Positions 46,188 through 54,522 are shown, numbered from the stretch's first letter. The stretch is 64,000 bases of DNA from Methylobacterium radiotolerans JCM 2831 (GCF_000019725.1 NC_010505.1:5750001-5814000); one strand, 5' to 3'. The notes: generated by a model from the letters alone, not told the origin. Program-made: numbers and translations.

Positions 46188-47833
46188 GAACGGTCTCCAT
46201 ACGCTGCCAGGGGCGGACGCCCCCCGGGCGACGCCGGGCGCGAAGGGCCGCGCGGCGCCGGGTTCCGCTCCGGTCGAGCGCGCGCCGCGCCGATCATGGC
46301 GGTGGACGCGACCGCCCGGGACGCTTCGACAGCCCTCCGCCGCTGTGCCGCCCGCACCCCGGCGATCAGCCCGAGGCCGGTGTAGAGCAACTCGGCGATG
46401 CCGAGATTCAGGCGGAAGCCCGGATCGACCAACCCGTGCAGCAGGTGCGCGATCAGGCCGACCGCGCAGGCGGCCGCGATCGCCGCGAGCGGATCGCCCA
46501 CCGGCGCGCGGCGGGCGGCGCGGAAGCCCCGGACGATGCCGGTGCCGAAGACCAGCAGGAAGGCCGCGTAGCCGACGATCCCGACCTCGGTGAGGATCAG
46601 GATGTGCAGGTTGTGCACCACGTGGTTCGACCGGTCGAACAATCCGGCGAGACGGGACAGGCCAGTCCTGTCGAGGACCGCGAACTGGTTGCCGAAGTTG
46701 TTGAGGCCGACGCCGAAGATCGGGAACTGCTCGAACAGCGCCAGGGCCGCCGCGTTCAGCGGACCGCGCTGGGCGGCCGAGCCGCCGTCGTCGGCGGTGA
46801 GCCGCTCCCAGATCAGCGGGCCGGCGTAGAGTGCCGCGACGGCGCCGACGATTGCCAGCAGGCCGAAGACGATCAGGCTCGTCCGGGAGAACAGGCGGTC
46901 GCGGTAGACCAGCAGGATCAGGAGGGCGGCCGAGACCGGGAAGGTCAGCCAGGACGCGCGCGACAGGGTCAGGACCACGCCGACCAGGGCCGAGGCGGCG
47001 CCCGCGGCGCCCGCGAGGCGCAGGAGGAGCGGCCCGCGCGACAGCGCCAGCGCCAGGGCGAGCGGCCAGACGAACTCGTAGTAGTAGCCGAGGATATTCG
47101 GGTGAACCTTCAGTCCGCCGGCGCGGCGCTGGGCCGAGAAGTTGATGTTCTCCTCGACGATCTGTTCCTCGCCGAGCACCGAGAGGCCCAGTTCCGAGCC
47201 CGAGACGTATTGCAGGCCCGCCACCGCGGTCTGGACGAGGCAGAGGGCGCAGATCGCCAGCGCGAGGGTCCGGATGTCGGACTCGGACAGGTTCGAGACC
47301 GCGACCGAGACCAGGAGCAGGCCGGCGAAGCGCCACGTGTCGAACCAGAGATAGGCCGTGTCGGTGGCGTTGGAGAGCGAGAGCAGCCCCGCGACTAGGA
47401 AGCAGAACTGCGTCAGGACGAGGGGCCGGTCGAGGCGCAGGCTCGGAGAAGCCTCCCCGAGGCCCGTGAGCTTCGCGACGATCAGCGCCGCGGCCACCAG
47501 CAGGGCGACGCTCACCGTCAGGCCGGCCCCGCCGCCGATGCTCGGCAGGTACTGACCGACGGCCTCGAAATGCTGGAGGAAGCTGACGTCGAGCTTGACC
47601 GTCAGCCCGACCGCGAGGGCCACGAGCAGGAGCGGTGTGAGGCGATAGAGGCGCCCGACGATCAGGGCGCCGACCCCGCCGAAGGCCGCCGCGAGGCCGA
47701 CGACGGCGAATTTCAGCGGCGCCGCGCTCAGGGCGATCGCGCCGGCCGCCGCCGCGAAGCCGATCCCGGCCAGCGGCAGGACCCGCAGCGCGCGGACGGG
47801 GGCCGCGCTCACCCGAGCCATCGGTAGAGCCAT
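46184..47833 (-). CDS. O-antigen ligase/polymerase-like membrane protein (Wzy-type)
   Basis: 549 residues with about 11-12 membrane helices. The Wzy_C/O-antigen-ligase region has the long periplasmic loop with GGLKVHPNILGYYYEFVWPLALAL, FPIFGVGLNNFGNQF and NHVVHNLHILILTEVGIVGYAAFLL, where the HN-L-E-G pattern is family-typical. It would join repeat units delivered by the Wzx-like flippase, together with the Wzc-like protein. The C-terminal ~50 residues are Arg/Pro-rich and cytoplasmic. The start at 47833 overlaps the upstream gene by 25 bases; an in-frame ATG at 47821 is an equally possible start. Confidence 0.85.
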   Translation of the reverse strand: MALPMARVSAAPVRALRVLPLAGIGFAAAAGAIALSAAPLKFAVVGLAAAFGGVGALIVGRLYRLTPLLLVALAVGLTVKLDVSFLQHFEAVGQYLPSIGGGAGLTVSVALLVAAALIVAKLTGLGEASPSLRLDRPLVLTQFCFLVAGLLSLSNATDTAYLWFDTWRFAGLLLVSVAVSNLSESDIRTLALAICALCLVQTAVAGLQYVSGSELGLSVLGEEQIVEENINFSAQRRAGGLKVHPNILGYYYEFVWPLALALALSRGPLLLRLAGAAGAASALVGVVLTLSRASWLTFPVSAALLILLVYRDRLFSRTSLIVFGLLAIVGAVAALYAGPLIWERLTADDGGSAAQRGPLNAAALALFEQFPIFGVGLNNFGNQFAVLDRTGLSRLAGLFDRSNHVVHNLHILILTEVGIVGYAAFLLVFGTGIVRGFRAARRAPVGDPLAAIAAACAVGLIAHLLHGLVDPGFRLNLGIAELLYTGLGLIAGVRAAQRRRAVEASRAVASTAMIGAARARPERNPAPRGPSRPASPGGRPPLAAYGDRS

Positions 47834-48450
47834 TTCGGGATCGGTCGCCGGGTGCGGTTGAGGACGACGCCGAGCGGCGCACCGCCGGCGGCCTTGAGGT
47901 CGGCCAGGGCGCGCTGTGCCACCGCCCGGCGGGTGCGCTCGGCGCCGATCACCACGATGAAGCCGTCCACGAAGGGCGAGAGCGCGGCGGCGTCGCCGAT
48001 CTCGGTGATCGGCTCACAATCCACGATGGCGAGGTCGAAGCGGTCGTCGATCAGCGCGAGGAAATCCTCGACGCGGCCGTCGTCGAGGGTCGCCTCGCGG
48101 ATGGCCGACGCGCTGCCCGCCGGCACGACGCTCAGGTTCTCGGCAACCGCGTGGACGCCGCGGCTCGGCGCCACCGCGCCGGCGACGATGTCGGCGAAGC
48201 CCGGCCGGCCGGTCAGGCCGTAGGCCTCCGCCACCGACGGGCGCGACCAGTTCGCCTCGATCAGCACCGCGCTGCGGCCCCGCCGGGCGTAGGCGCCGGC
48301 GAGTTCGCGGGCGAGGGTGCTCACGCCCTCGCCGGGCTGGACCGCGGTGAGGCCGACCCGGCGGACGCGCGCCTCGTGCCGGGTGAGCTGGACGAGTGCC
48401 GGTTCGAGGATCGCCGGATCGATGCGGGGTGCGGCTGCGGCGGCGATCAT
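47809..48450 (-). CDS. BY-kinase/CpsD-like ATPase with a degenerate Walker A motif
   Basis: 213 residues. The fold and order match the CpsD/CapB tyrosine autokinases of EPS loci: a VGLTAVQPGEGVSTLARELA loop, VLIEANWSRPSVAEAYGL (Walker A' region) and FDLAIVDCEPITEIGDAAAL (Walker B). The Walker A lysine is missing: the usual GEGKST reads GEGVST. The Walker A' acidic pair (DAD) reads EAN, and there is no C-terminal tyrosine cluster. Active phosphorylation is therefore unlikely; it may serve as a structural partner of the Wzc-like protein. ATGA overlap with the gene upstream. Confidence 0.85.
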   Translation of the reverse strand: MIAAAAAPRIDPAILEPALVQLTRHEARVRRVGLTAVQPGEGVSTLARELAGAYARRGRSAVLIEANWSRPSVAEAYGLTGRPGFADIVAGAVAPSRGVHAVAENLSVVPAGSASAIREATLDDGRVEDFLALIDDRFDLAIVDCEPITEIGDAAALSPFVDGFIVVIGAERTRRAVAQRALADLKAAGGAPLGVVLNRTRRPIPKWLYRWLG

Positions 48451-49979
48451 CCGGCGGCTCCTGTCTGCAGCGGCACCGCGGCCAGCACGGGCACCCGCAG
48501 CGAGCGGGCGACCTCGGACGCGCTGCGATAGGTCTGGGCCAGGATCTCCGCGAGGGCGACGTAGGCCAGGGCGGCGAGCAGCCCGAGACCGGCCGCGAGG
48601 CCGAGGATCAGCGGCCGGTTCGGGCCGGAGGGCAGCCGCGGCGGAACGGCGCGCGCCACCAGGGCCGAGGAGGTGACGGCCTGCGCGTCGAGCCCGGTGC
48701 CGGTCTTCAGCGCGTCGATCCGCTTCTGGGTCTCGGTGATCTCGTCGGTGAGCAGGCCCTTCTGCTGGGTCAGCCGGCCGTAGGCCAGCGCCGCGTCGCT
48801 CTGGCCGATGGCCGCCCGGCGGCGGGTCTGCTCGATCCCCGTGATGCTCTGGATCTTCTCGGCGAGGACGGCGAGCTTCGCCGTGTCGGCGGCGAGGAGC
48901 GCCTGGTACTTCTGCCGCGCCAGCGCGGCCAGGTCCCGATCGAGGCTGACGAATTCGGGGGCGGTCGGCCGGAACCGCACCGCCAGTTCGGCGCGCTTCG
49001 TCCGCAGGTCCGCCCAGCGCTGGTCGAAGGCCGTGACCGTCGGATCGGCGTCGGGCGGCGTCGGCTGCCAGCGGTCGGGCCCGGCCTCCCGGGTGCGCTT
49101 GAGCCGGGTCTCGACCACCTCGCGCTCGATCTGCGCCGCCGATTTCTGCTTGGCGAGGTCGGCCAGGGTGCCGAGATCGTTCTGCTGCTCGATCTCGAAG
49201 CTCGCGGTGTTGTTGCCCTTGAGGTAGGTCGCGAGCTGCGCGTCGATGGCGGCGAGGTCGGCCCGGGCGCGGTCCAGCTTGCTCTGGTAGAACGAGGCCG
49301 GGGTCTCGTCGGCGTAGACCTCGACGTGGCGGCGCTTGTAGGCGTCGAGCAGCCGGTTCAGCGCCTGGGCGGCGAAGTGCGGGTCCGTCCAGGTGAAGCC
49401 CGTGAGGATCACGTCCGTCTCCTTCACGAAGACGACCTTGAACGCCGCGAGATAGGCCTCGTAGAGCTTCTCGTCCGGCGTGAGGTGGCGCAGCAGGCCC
49501 ACCGCCTCGAACGGGATCCGCACCGTGTCGACGATCCAGGTCTTGACCGCCTTGGCCCCGCGCACGGCCTGACGTCCCTGGTAGATCAGCCAGTCGATCC
49601 AGTCCGCCGGCGGCGGCCCGAGGTCGCCGGTCGGGGTGATCGCCTTCAGCGCCGCGAACTCGTCGCGCACGATGCTGGGGTCGCGCAGGATCTCGATCTC
49701 GTTGTTCACGTTCTGCGCGCGCTCGGAGAACATGTAGTTCTGGTTCGCGCCGCCCTGGAGCGGGGCGCCCGCCTTCTCGCGGCCGAGACGGATGATCAGC
49801 TTGGCGTCGGCCGTGTACTCGGCCGGCGTCAGCAGGAGGTAGATCCCGGCGCCGAGAATCGCCGCGACCAGGATCAGCAGCGCGGGCCGGATGTGCCGGA
49901 ACAGGGCCGCGAGGGCGTCGCGGAGGTCGAAGGCCGGGCCCTCGACCGCGTCGGCGGCGGTCAGGTCGGTCTGCCTCAC
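48447..49979 (-). CDS. Wzc/GumC-type chain-length regulator (Wzz domain)
   Basis: 510 residues. A membrane helix near 30-50 (ALLILVAAILGAGIYLLLTPAEYTADAKLIIRLG, the Wzz start) and a second near 465-487 (LILGLAAGLGLLAALAYVALAEIL) flank a large periplasmic part rich in coiled coil (about 210-440, with FYQSKLDRARADLAAIDAQLATYL). This is the polysaccharide co-polymerase layout that sets chain length and links the exporter to polymerase. The kinase domain is not fused; the separate degenerate ATPase follows. GTG start at 49979, overlapping the exporter stop (GTGA). Confidence 0.88.
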   Translation of the reverse strand: MRQTDLTAADAVEGPAFDLRDALAALFRHIRPALLILVAAILGAGIYLLLTPAEYTADAKLIIRLGREKAGAPLQGGANQNYMFSERAQNVNNEIEILRDPSIVRDEFAALKAITPTGDLGPPPADWIDWLIYQGRQAVRGAKAVKTWIVDTVRIPFEAVGLLRHLTPDEKLYEAYLAAFKVVFVKETDVILTGFTWTDPHFAAQALNRLLDAYKRRHVEVYADETPASFYQSKLDRARADLAAIDAQLATYLKGNNTASFEIEQQNDLGTLADLAKQKSAAQIEREVVETRLKRTREAGPDRWQPTPPDADPTVTAFDQRWADLRTKRAELAVRFRPTAPEFVSLDRDLAALARQKYQALLAADTAKLAVLAEKIQSITGIEQTRRRAAIGQSDAALAYGRLTQQKGLLTDEITETQKRIDALKTGTGLDAQAVTSSALVARAVPPRLPSGPNRPLILGLAAGLGLLAALAYVALAEILAQTYRSASEVARSLRVPVLAAVPLQTGAAG

Positions 49980-51130
49980 GTGCCGGACCTCACGGTGGCG
50001 GTGGTGGAGGTGCTGGCGGCCGGGCCGGTGATGTAGTTCACTCCGAAGCCCGTCCCGTTGAAGAGCAGGATCTGGCGCACCACGAGGTCCACCGCGCGGG
50101 CGGTCTTGGCCAGCAGCGAGGGCGGCACGTAGACCGTGGCGTTGGGCGGCACCACGATCGAATCCGCGAGGCCCGGCTGGCTGATGTCGACGATGCGCAC
50201 GCTGCCGGCCGCCTCGGCGTCGAAGCGGATGATCCGTACGGCCTCGCCGGCCGCCGTCGGGAGGACGCCGCCGGCCGAGCCCAGGACCTGCGCTAGGGTC
50301 CGCGGTCCCTGCAGGGTGACGGGACCCGGAGCGCGGACCTCGCCGAATACCATGGTGTTGGCCGGGACGAGGCTCGCGAGCCGGACGCTGGTCGTTACCG
50401 AGGCCAGCTGGTGCTTGTAGGCGGCGTTCAGGCTGCCCATGACCTCGTGCACGGTCCGGCCCGCCGCCTGGACGGGGGGCACCATCGGCAGGTTGATCTT
50501 GCCGTCCGGCTCGATCGCCAGAACCTTCACGCGGCCCATGTCGGCCCGCTGGGTGAGGTCGCGGAAATCGTCGGTCACGGTGCGGAACCGGCGCAGCATG
50601 ACCGTGACGACGGGGTCGATCAGCACGTCGTCGTAGGTACTCTTGATCAGCGCGGCCGCCGCCTCGGGCGACAGCCCCGCGACCTTGATGCCGTTCTTGC
50701 CCGGCAGCGAGATCCGGCCGTCCGGTCGGACGATCACCGTACGGTTGTATTCCGGGTGCGTCCGGAAATCGACGTCGAACTCGTCGTTGGGGTTCAGGCG
50801 GTAGGTCGGCTGGACCACGCTGGAATCGATCAGGAACGAGACTTCGAGGTTGTCGCCGACGTTCAGCCGGTAGTTCGCCAGCCCGAGGCGCATGGTCCGC
50901 CCGACCTCCTCCTGGGCGGCCGCGACCAGTGCCGCGGGGAGGCCCTCGGTGACCGAGCCGGTCTGCGTCACGTCGAGGCCTGAGCGCGACGCGCTCTGCG
51001 GGCGGCCCGACATGCAGCCGGCGAGCAGCGGCGCGCAGGCGAGGAGCGCGAGCGCGGTCCCCGCGGCGCCGGATGGTCGGCCGGCACGCCGGTGCGACGC
51101 GCCGAGGAACGCAGACAAGGAAAACGCCAT
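49976..51130 (-). CDS. Polysaccharide export lipoprotein (Wza/GumB-type)
   Basis: 384 residues. Lipoprotein signal with lipobox LAGC (LALLACAPLLAGC, Cys39), then the Poly_export domain (YRLNPNDEFDVDFRTHPEYNRTVIVRPDGRISLPGKNGIKVAGLSPEAAA) and SLBB domains (FGEVRAPGPVTLQGPRTLAQVLGSAGGVL). It would form the outer-membrane exit channel. First gene of the export operon, reading Wza -> Wzc -> ATPase -> Wzy -> GT2 with 4-base overlaps except at the Wzy start. ATG at 51130 with AAGG upstream. The LuxR-type regulator diverges 455 bases away. Confidence 0.9.
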   Translation of the reverse strand: MAFSLSAFLGASHRRAGRPSGAAGTALALLACAPLLAGCMSGRPQSASRSGLDVTQTGSVTEGLPAALVAAAQEEVGRTMRLGLANYRLNVGDNLEVSFLIDSSVVQPTYRLNPNDEFDVDFRTHPEYNRTVIVRPDGRISLPGKNGIKVAGLSPEAAAALIKSTYDDVLIDPVVTVMLRRFRTVTDDFRDLTQRADMGRVKVLAIEPDGKINLPMVPPVQAAGRTVHEVMGSLNAAYKHQLASVTTSVRLASLVPANTMVFGEVRAPGPVTLQGPRTLAQVLGSAGGVLPTAAGEAVRIIRFDAEAAGSVRIVDISQPGLADSIVVPPNATVYVPPSLLAKTARAVDLVVRQILLFNGTGFGVNYITGPAASTSTTATVRSGT

Positions 51131-51585
51131 CGACCTTCAGCCGCATCCTGCTCGACTGCGCTCGCCCCATCACAACTCGTGATCGAACCGCGCACCGCGA
51201 TACAATCGCCAAGCTTGGTTAACGAGGCTTGAACCCGGCTCACGGCAACTCTATCAGAAGTTGTAGATGGCAAGCCGTGGCAAAGTGCTGACCCGAGAGC
51301 CGCGCGGGATCGGCAATCCGGGTCCCAGCTCAGGCCGACCTGTCGTGCTGACGGGCGCCGTCGCTCCCTCCGCCGGCGAATGATGCGCGGATGTCGACGC
51401 GGCGGTGCGGAGTGCCGGCGAAGTCCGCCCGTCCGCTGCCGACCGAAAGCTGTAAATAGTGGGGTGCTTGCTCGGATTTAGAAACGTGATCTATAGTTCG
51501 ACGGTATGAAGCCGTACGGATCGAGGTCGATAGTTCGGCGGGCCGCTGTCGCGCGGCAGTATCCGTCACGGGGGAGGCGCGCGAC
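51131..51585. other. 455-base divergent region upstream of EPS export operon and LuxR gene
   Basis: No gene seen. It is more AT-rich than its surroundings at both ends, which fits two promoters. ATCAC-N5-GTGAT lies at 51169-51183, and a pair of ATAGTTCG boxes sits near the LuxR gene. An antisense frame across 51330-51779 has a low-complexity Ser/Arg translation and was not accepted. Confidence 0.5.
51493..51537. promoter_or_regulatory. Two direct ATAGTTCG boxes upstream of the LuxR-type gene
   Basis: ATAGTTCGACGG at 51493 and ATAGTTCGGCGG at 51530 are direct repeats with 11 of 12 matching bases, 37 bases apart. They end about 45 bases before the LuxR-type ATG. A regulator-binding role is inferred. 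Confidence 0.4.
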
Positions 51586-52689
51586 ATGTCGGGCGTGAGG
51601 CCGGATCTCTTCGCCCGCCTGCACGATGACCTTGAGTCCGGTTTCCGGGAGGACCTCGAGGAGGCGGTGGTCGACCCCGCGCGCTGGCCGGACCTGGCCG
51701 AGCGCGTTGTGCGAGCATCCGGCAGCGAGGGCGCCCTGCTGCTGCGCTCAGACCGGACCGGCCTCGAATCGCTCTGCACCGCCTCGCTCGCCGACGCCTC
51801 GCGCCGCTACTTCGACGAGGGCTGGCACCGCGACGACCATCGCCTCCGCGGTATCCCGCTCATGCGGACGCGCGGGATCGCGGTCGATCAGGACTTCACC
51901 ACGCCGGAAGAGATCGCGCGCCTGCCCTTCTACCAGGACCTGCTGGCCTCCCGCGGCCTGCGCTGGTTCGCCGGCATCGGCTTCGCCGTGAAGGGGCGCC
52001 TGTGGTGCCTCTCGCTGCAGCGGACCGTGGAGCAGGGGCCGTACGAGCCGCACGAGCAGCGGCGCCTCGCGACCCTGTCGCCCCTCCTGCAGCGCGCGGG
52101 CCTGCTGACGTCGATGGTCGAGCGGGCCCGGCTCGCGGGGCTGACGCAGGCCTTCGAGCTGATCGACCGCGCCGCCCTGATCCTCGACGCCGAGGGGCGG
52201 GCGCTCCGCTGGAACGACGCGTTCGGCGCCCTCCTGGGGCGAGACCTGAAGCTCGCGGGCGGCCGCCTCACCGCGGAGGATCCGGACGCCGCGCGGCAGC
52301 TCGAAGCGCTCGCGCGGCCCTTCGGTCGGCCGCCGATCTCCGCCGTCGTGGCGGCGCGACGCGACGGGCCGCCGATCGTGATCCACGTCGTGCCGCTGGT
52401 CGGACCGAGCCGCGGCCTGTTCGCCGGCGCGAGCACGCTGCTCCTCGGGAGCGTTCCCGGGACCCCGGCCGCGCCCGCGACCGCGATCCTCCAGGCCGCC
52501 TACCGGCTGACGCCGGCCGAGGCGCGGCTCGCCCAGGCGCTGTCGAGCGGAACCTCCCTCGCGGAGGCCGCGTCGCGCTTCGCGATCACCGCGGCGACCG
52601 CGCGCTCGCAGCTGAAGGCGATCTTCGCCAAGACCGGAGCGAGCCGCCAGTCGGACCTCGTGCGGCTCGTGGCCGGGCTCGCGCGCTGA
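51586..52689 (+). CDS. LuxR-type helix-turn-helix transcriptional regulator
   Basis: 367 residues. The C-terminal ~65 residues form a LuxR/FixJ-type HTH: YRLTPAEARLAQALSSGTSLAEAASRFAITAATARSQLKAIFAKTGASRQSDLVRLV. The N-terminal ~300 residues contain a GAF/PAS-like sensory part (for example LTQAFELIDRAALILDAEGRALRWNDAFGALLG near 185-217, PAS-like). It lacks a receiver domain and the conserved residues of AHL-binding LuxR proteins. Strong GGGGGAGG before the ATG. Its placement divergent from the EPS export operon suggests control of polysaccharide export, but this is only context. Confidence 0.88.
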   Translation: MSGVRPDLFARLHDDLESGFREDLEEAVVDPARWPDLAERVVRASGSEGALLLRSDRTGLESLCTASLADASRRYFDEGWHRDDHRLRGIPLMRTRGIAVDQDFTTPEEIARLPFYQDLLASRGLRWFAGIGFAVKGRLWCLSLQRTVEQGPYEPHEQRRLATLSPLLQRAGLLTSMVERARLAGLTQAFELIDRAALILDAEGRALRWNDAFGALLGRDLKLAGGRLTAEDPDAARQLEALARPFGRPPISAVVAARRDGPPIVIHVVPLVGPSRGLFAGASTLLLGSVPGTPAAPATAILQAAYRLTPAEARLAQALSSGTSLAEAASRFAITAATARSQLKAIFAKTGASRQSDLVRLVAGLAR

Positions 52690-52787
52690 CGGGTCACGGT
52701 CCCGAGAGGCGCGCGGAGCTGTCGGGTCGGCGCGGGAACGGCTCGGGCCACCCGCCCGTTGCAGCACCAACGACAGGAGAAGTCTCG

Positions 52788-52988
52788 ATGACGAATCGGA
52801 TCGCACTCGTTTCCGCCCTGGCCGTCGCGGGCCTGCTGGCCGGCGCGCCCGCCCAGGCGAAGGGCTGCCTCAAGGGCGCCGTGGTCGGCGGTGTCGCCGG
52901 GCACATGGCCGGACACGGCAAGATGGGCGCGGCCGCGGGCTGCGCGATCGGTCACCACAACGCCAACAAGAAGGCCAAGCAGGGCTGA
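52788..52988 (+). CDS. Small exported glycine-zipper protein
   Basis: 66 residues. A signal peptide (ALVSALAVAGLLAGAPAQAKG, cleaved near 24) is followed by a Gly-rich zipper: LKGAVVGGVAGHMAGHGKMGAAAGCAIGHHNANKKAK, with two Cys and several His. AGGAGA precedes the ATG. Gly-zipper segments often insert in or span membranes. No specific function is known to me. It is a monocistronic gene, flanked by hairpins at its 3' side. Confidence 0.75.
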   Translation: MTNRIALVSALAVAGLLAGAPAQAKGCLKGAVVGGVAGHMAGHGKMGAAAGCAIGHHNANKKAKQG

Positions 52989-52990
52989 CC

Positions 52991-53025
52991 GATCCGACGC
53001 CGTCCGCGTCGACGGCGATCGGATC
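52991..53025 (+). terminator. Imperfect hairpin after the glycine-zipper gene
   Basis: GATCCGACGCCGTC pairs with GACGGCGATCGGATC apart from one bulged base, starting 2 bases after the stop. No T-run follows. Confidence 0.5.
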
Positions 53026-53064
53026 GACCCGCTCCGGCGATGACCGGATCACCGCCGCTTCTCC

Positions 53065-53095
53065 GAAGCCGGATTCCCGACGGGAATCCGGCTTC
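53065..53095. terminator. Strong 14-bp stem-loop, possible terminator
   Basis: GAAGCCGGATTCCC (53065-53078) pairs perfectly with 53082-53095 over a 3-base loop. There is no T-run on either side. It may back up the hairpin 40 bases earlier. Confidence 0.5.
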
Positions 53096-53396
53096 GCTGC
53101 ATTCTGAGCCGTGCCGGGTCGCACGTCTCCGGGCCGCCATCGCGGGATGCCCGATGTCGTCGCCCTGAGGGCGGGAGCGCCGGCGCAGGAGGCAGCGACC
53201 CGGATCACCTCCCGTCATCGGCCTCGGATCGCTCACCCTTTCCATCCGTCGCACCGCTCCGCGCGTGAGCCGCCGGCCGAGCAAGCCCCGCACAAGCCTG
53301 CCGTTGACCTCACTTTCGAGCTATTCTAATTAAGAACTGTGGAGGGCGCACCGCCGACGCGGTCCCACCACCCGAAACATCCGATGGAGAGACCCG
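53096..53396. other. Gap between glycine-zipper gene and Cys-rich mini-protein
   Basis: About 300 bases. The first two thirds are GC-rich without a supported gene. The last ~90 bases turn AT-rich and hold the promoter listed separately. Confidence 0.45.
53304..53332 (+). promoter_or_regulatory. Candidate promoter of the four-Cys mini-protein gene
   Basis: TTGACC (53304-53309) and TAATTA (53327-53332) are 17 bases apart, in a local AT-rich patch ending 65 bases before the ATG. The -35 is near consensus; the -10 is imperfect. Confidence 0.5.
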
Positions 53397-53606
53397 ATGG
53401 CCGGTTCCGCGAACGCCGCCTGCGAAAGCTGCCGCTTCTTCGACGATCACAAGCTCAACGGCGCCCAGGCGAAGGGTGACGAGGGCCTCTGCCGCTTCAA
53501 TCCTCCGGTCAGCCAGCCGGCCCCCGAGTCGAAGGGCCTCTGGCCGGTCGTCGCCTCGAAGGACTGGTGCGGCCACTTCACGGCCGAGATGTCCGCCGCC
53601 GAGTAA
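53397..53606 (+). CDS. Small four-cysteine protein of unknown function
   Basis: 69 residues. Cysteines at about 9, 12, 32 and 58 (ACESCRFFDD, GLCRFNPP, DWCGHF) form a CxxC-x19-C-x25-C pattern, which suggests a bound zinc or iron-sulfur centre. Conserved-looking features are CRFF, CRFNPP and WPVVASKDWCGHF. There is no signal peptide, so it is cytoplasmic. GGAGAG lies 7 bases before the ATG. It stands alone behind an AT-rich promoter. Function is not recognised. Confidence 0.75.
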   Translation: MAGSANAACESCRFFDDHKLNGAQAKGDEGLCRFNPPVSQPAPESKGLWPVVASKDWCGHFTAEMSAAE

Positions 53607-53684
53607 GACGTCGACCGCTCCAGTCGCGCGGGATCTGCGCCGCGGCGCCGGTCCCGCCGCGGCCGCGAGACCGCCCGCAGGACC

Positions 53685-53711
53685 GCGCCCCGCCGGGCCC
53701 CCGCGGGGCGC
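53685..53711 (+). terminator. Hairpin after the four-Cys gene
   Basis: GCGCCCCGC and GCGGGGCGC close a 9-base loop 79 bases after the stop and 38 bases before the next gene. No T-run follows. Confidence 0.4.
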
Positions 53712-53748
53712 ATTGCCGGAGCCAGGCGGCTTCGCTTAACCTGCGGCC

Positions 53749-54279
53749 GTGACAGACGTGATACGCCCGGCCACGCAGGCCGACCTCCCCGCCATCGCGA
53801 CGATCTACGGTGACGCCGTCACCACCAGCACGGCCAGCTTCGAGACGGAGCCGCCGACGCTGGCGGAGATGACCCGCCGCTTCGAGGTGCTGCGCGCGGG
53901 CGGCTTTCCCTATCTCGTGGCCGACCGGGACGGCACGGTCGCCGGCTACGCCTATGCCGGGCCCTATCACCAGCGCGCCGCCTACCGCTCGACCCTCGAG
54001 GATTCGATCTACGTCGCCCGGACGGCCCGAGGCGGCGGAGTCGGCCGGCGCCTGCTCACGGCCCTGATCGCGGCGAGCGAGCAGATCGACTGCCGGACCC
54101 TGGTCGCCATCATCGCCGACAGCGGCTCTCCCGCCTCGATCGCGCTGCACGCCAGCCTCGGCTTCACGCCCGTCGGAACCCTCGCGGGTGTCGGCCACAA
54201 GCACGGGCGCTGGCTCGACGTGACGCTCATGCAGCGTTCCCTCGGACCCGGCCGCAGCCTCCCGCCGACGCGGATCTGA
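53749..54279 (+). CDS. GNAT N-acetyltransferase (phosphinothricin/methionine sulfoximine type)
   Basis: 176 residues. GNAT fold: IRPATQADLPAIATIYGDAVTTSTASFETEPP is the typical start of the PAT/YncA/MddA group. The acetyl-CoA motif is VARTARGGGVGRRLLTALIAASE, with HASLGFTPVGTLAGVGHKHGRWLDVTLMQR near the C-terminus. These enzymes acetylate small amino-acid analogues such as phosphinothricin or methionine sulfone. The native target is often a detoxified metabolite. GTG start at 53749, the only start near the family N-terminus. No operon partner. Confidence 0.9.
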   Translation: MTDVIRPATQADLPAIATIYGDAVTTSTASFETEPPTLAEMTRRFEVLRAGGFPYLVADRDGTVAGYAYAGPYHQRAAYRSTLEDSIYVARTARGGGVGRRLLTALIAASEQIDCRTLVAIIADSGSPASIALHASLGFTPVGTLAGVGHKHGRWLDVTLMQRSLGPGRSLPPTRI

Positions 54280-54522
54280 CCGTCAATCGCTTGCCAGTCC
54301 CAGTATCGCGGGAGCGATTCTGGTCCAAAACCCCGGCTGAGTTGTCATGATGCGGACAACTTCGCGCGGGAGAGGGCGGGCATGACGCGCACGCCGTCCG
54401 GTTCCCGGTGCGGTGCGGGCGCGATGACGCGGAGGGAGAGATCTTTCCGCGCGCGGAAGCGGTTTACGCGAGGGCGGGCGGTCAAGGCTCCATCACGACT
54501 CGCGAGGGATGGGAGTTCGGGT

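Noticed and set aside
51330..51779. 149-codon minus-strand frame across the EPS/LuxR gap
   Set aside because: Ser/Arg-rich low-complexity translation, overlaps the LuxR-type gene start, no ribosome site.
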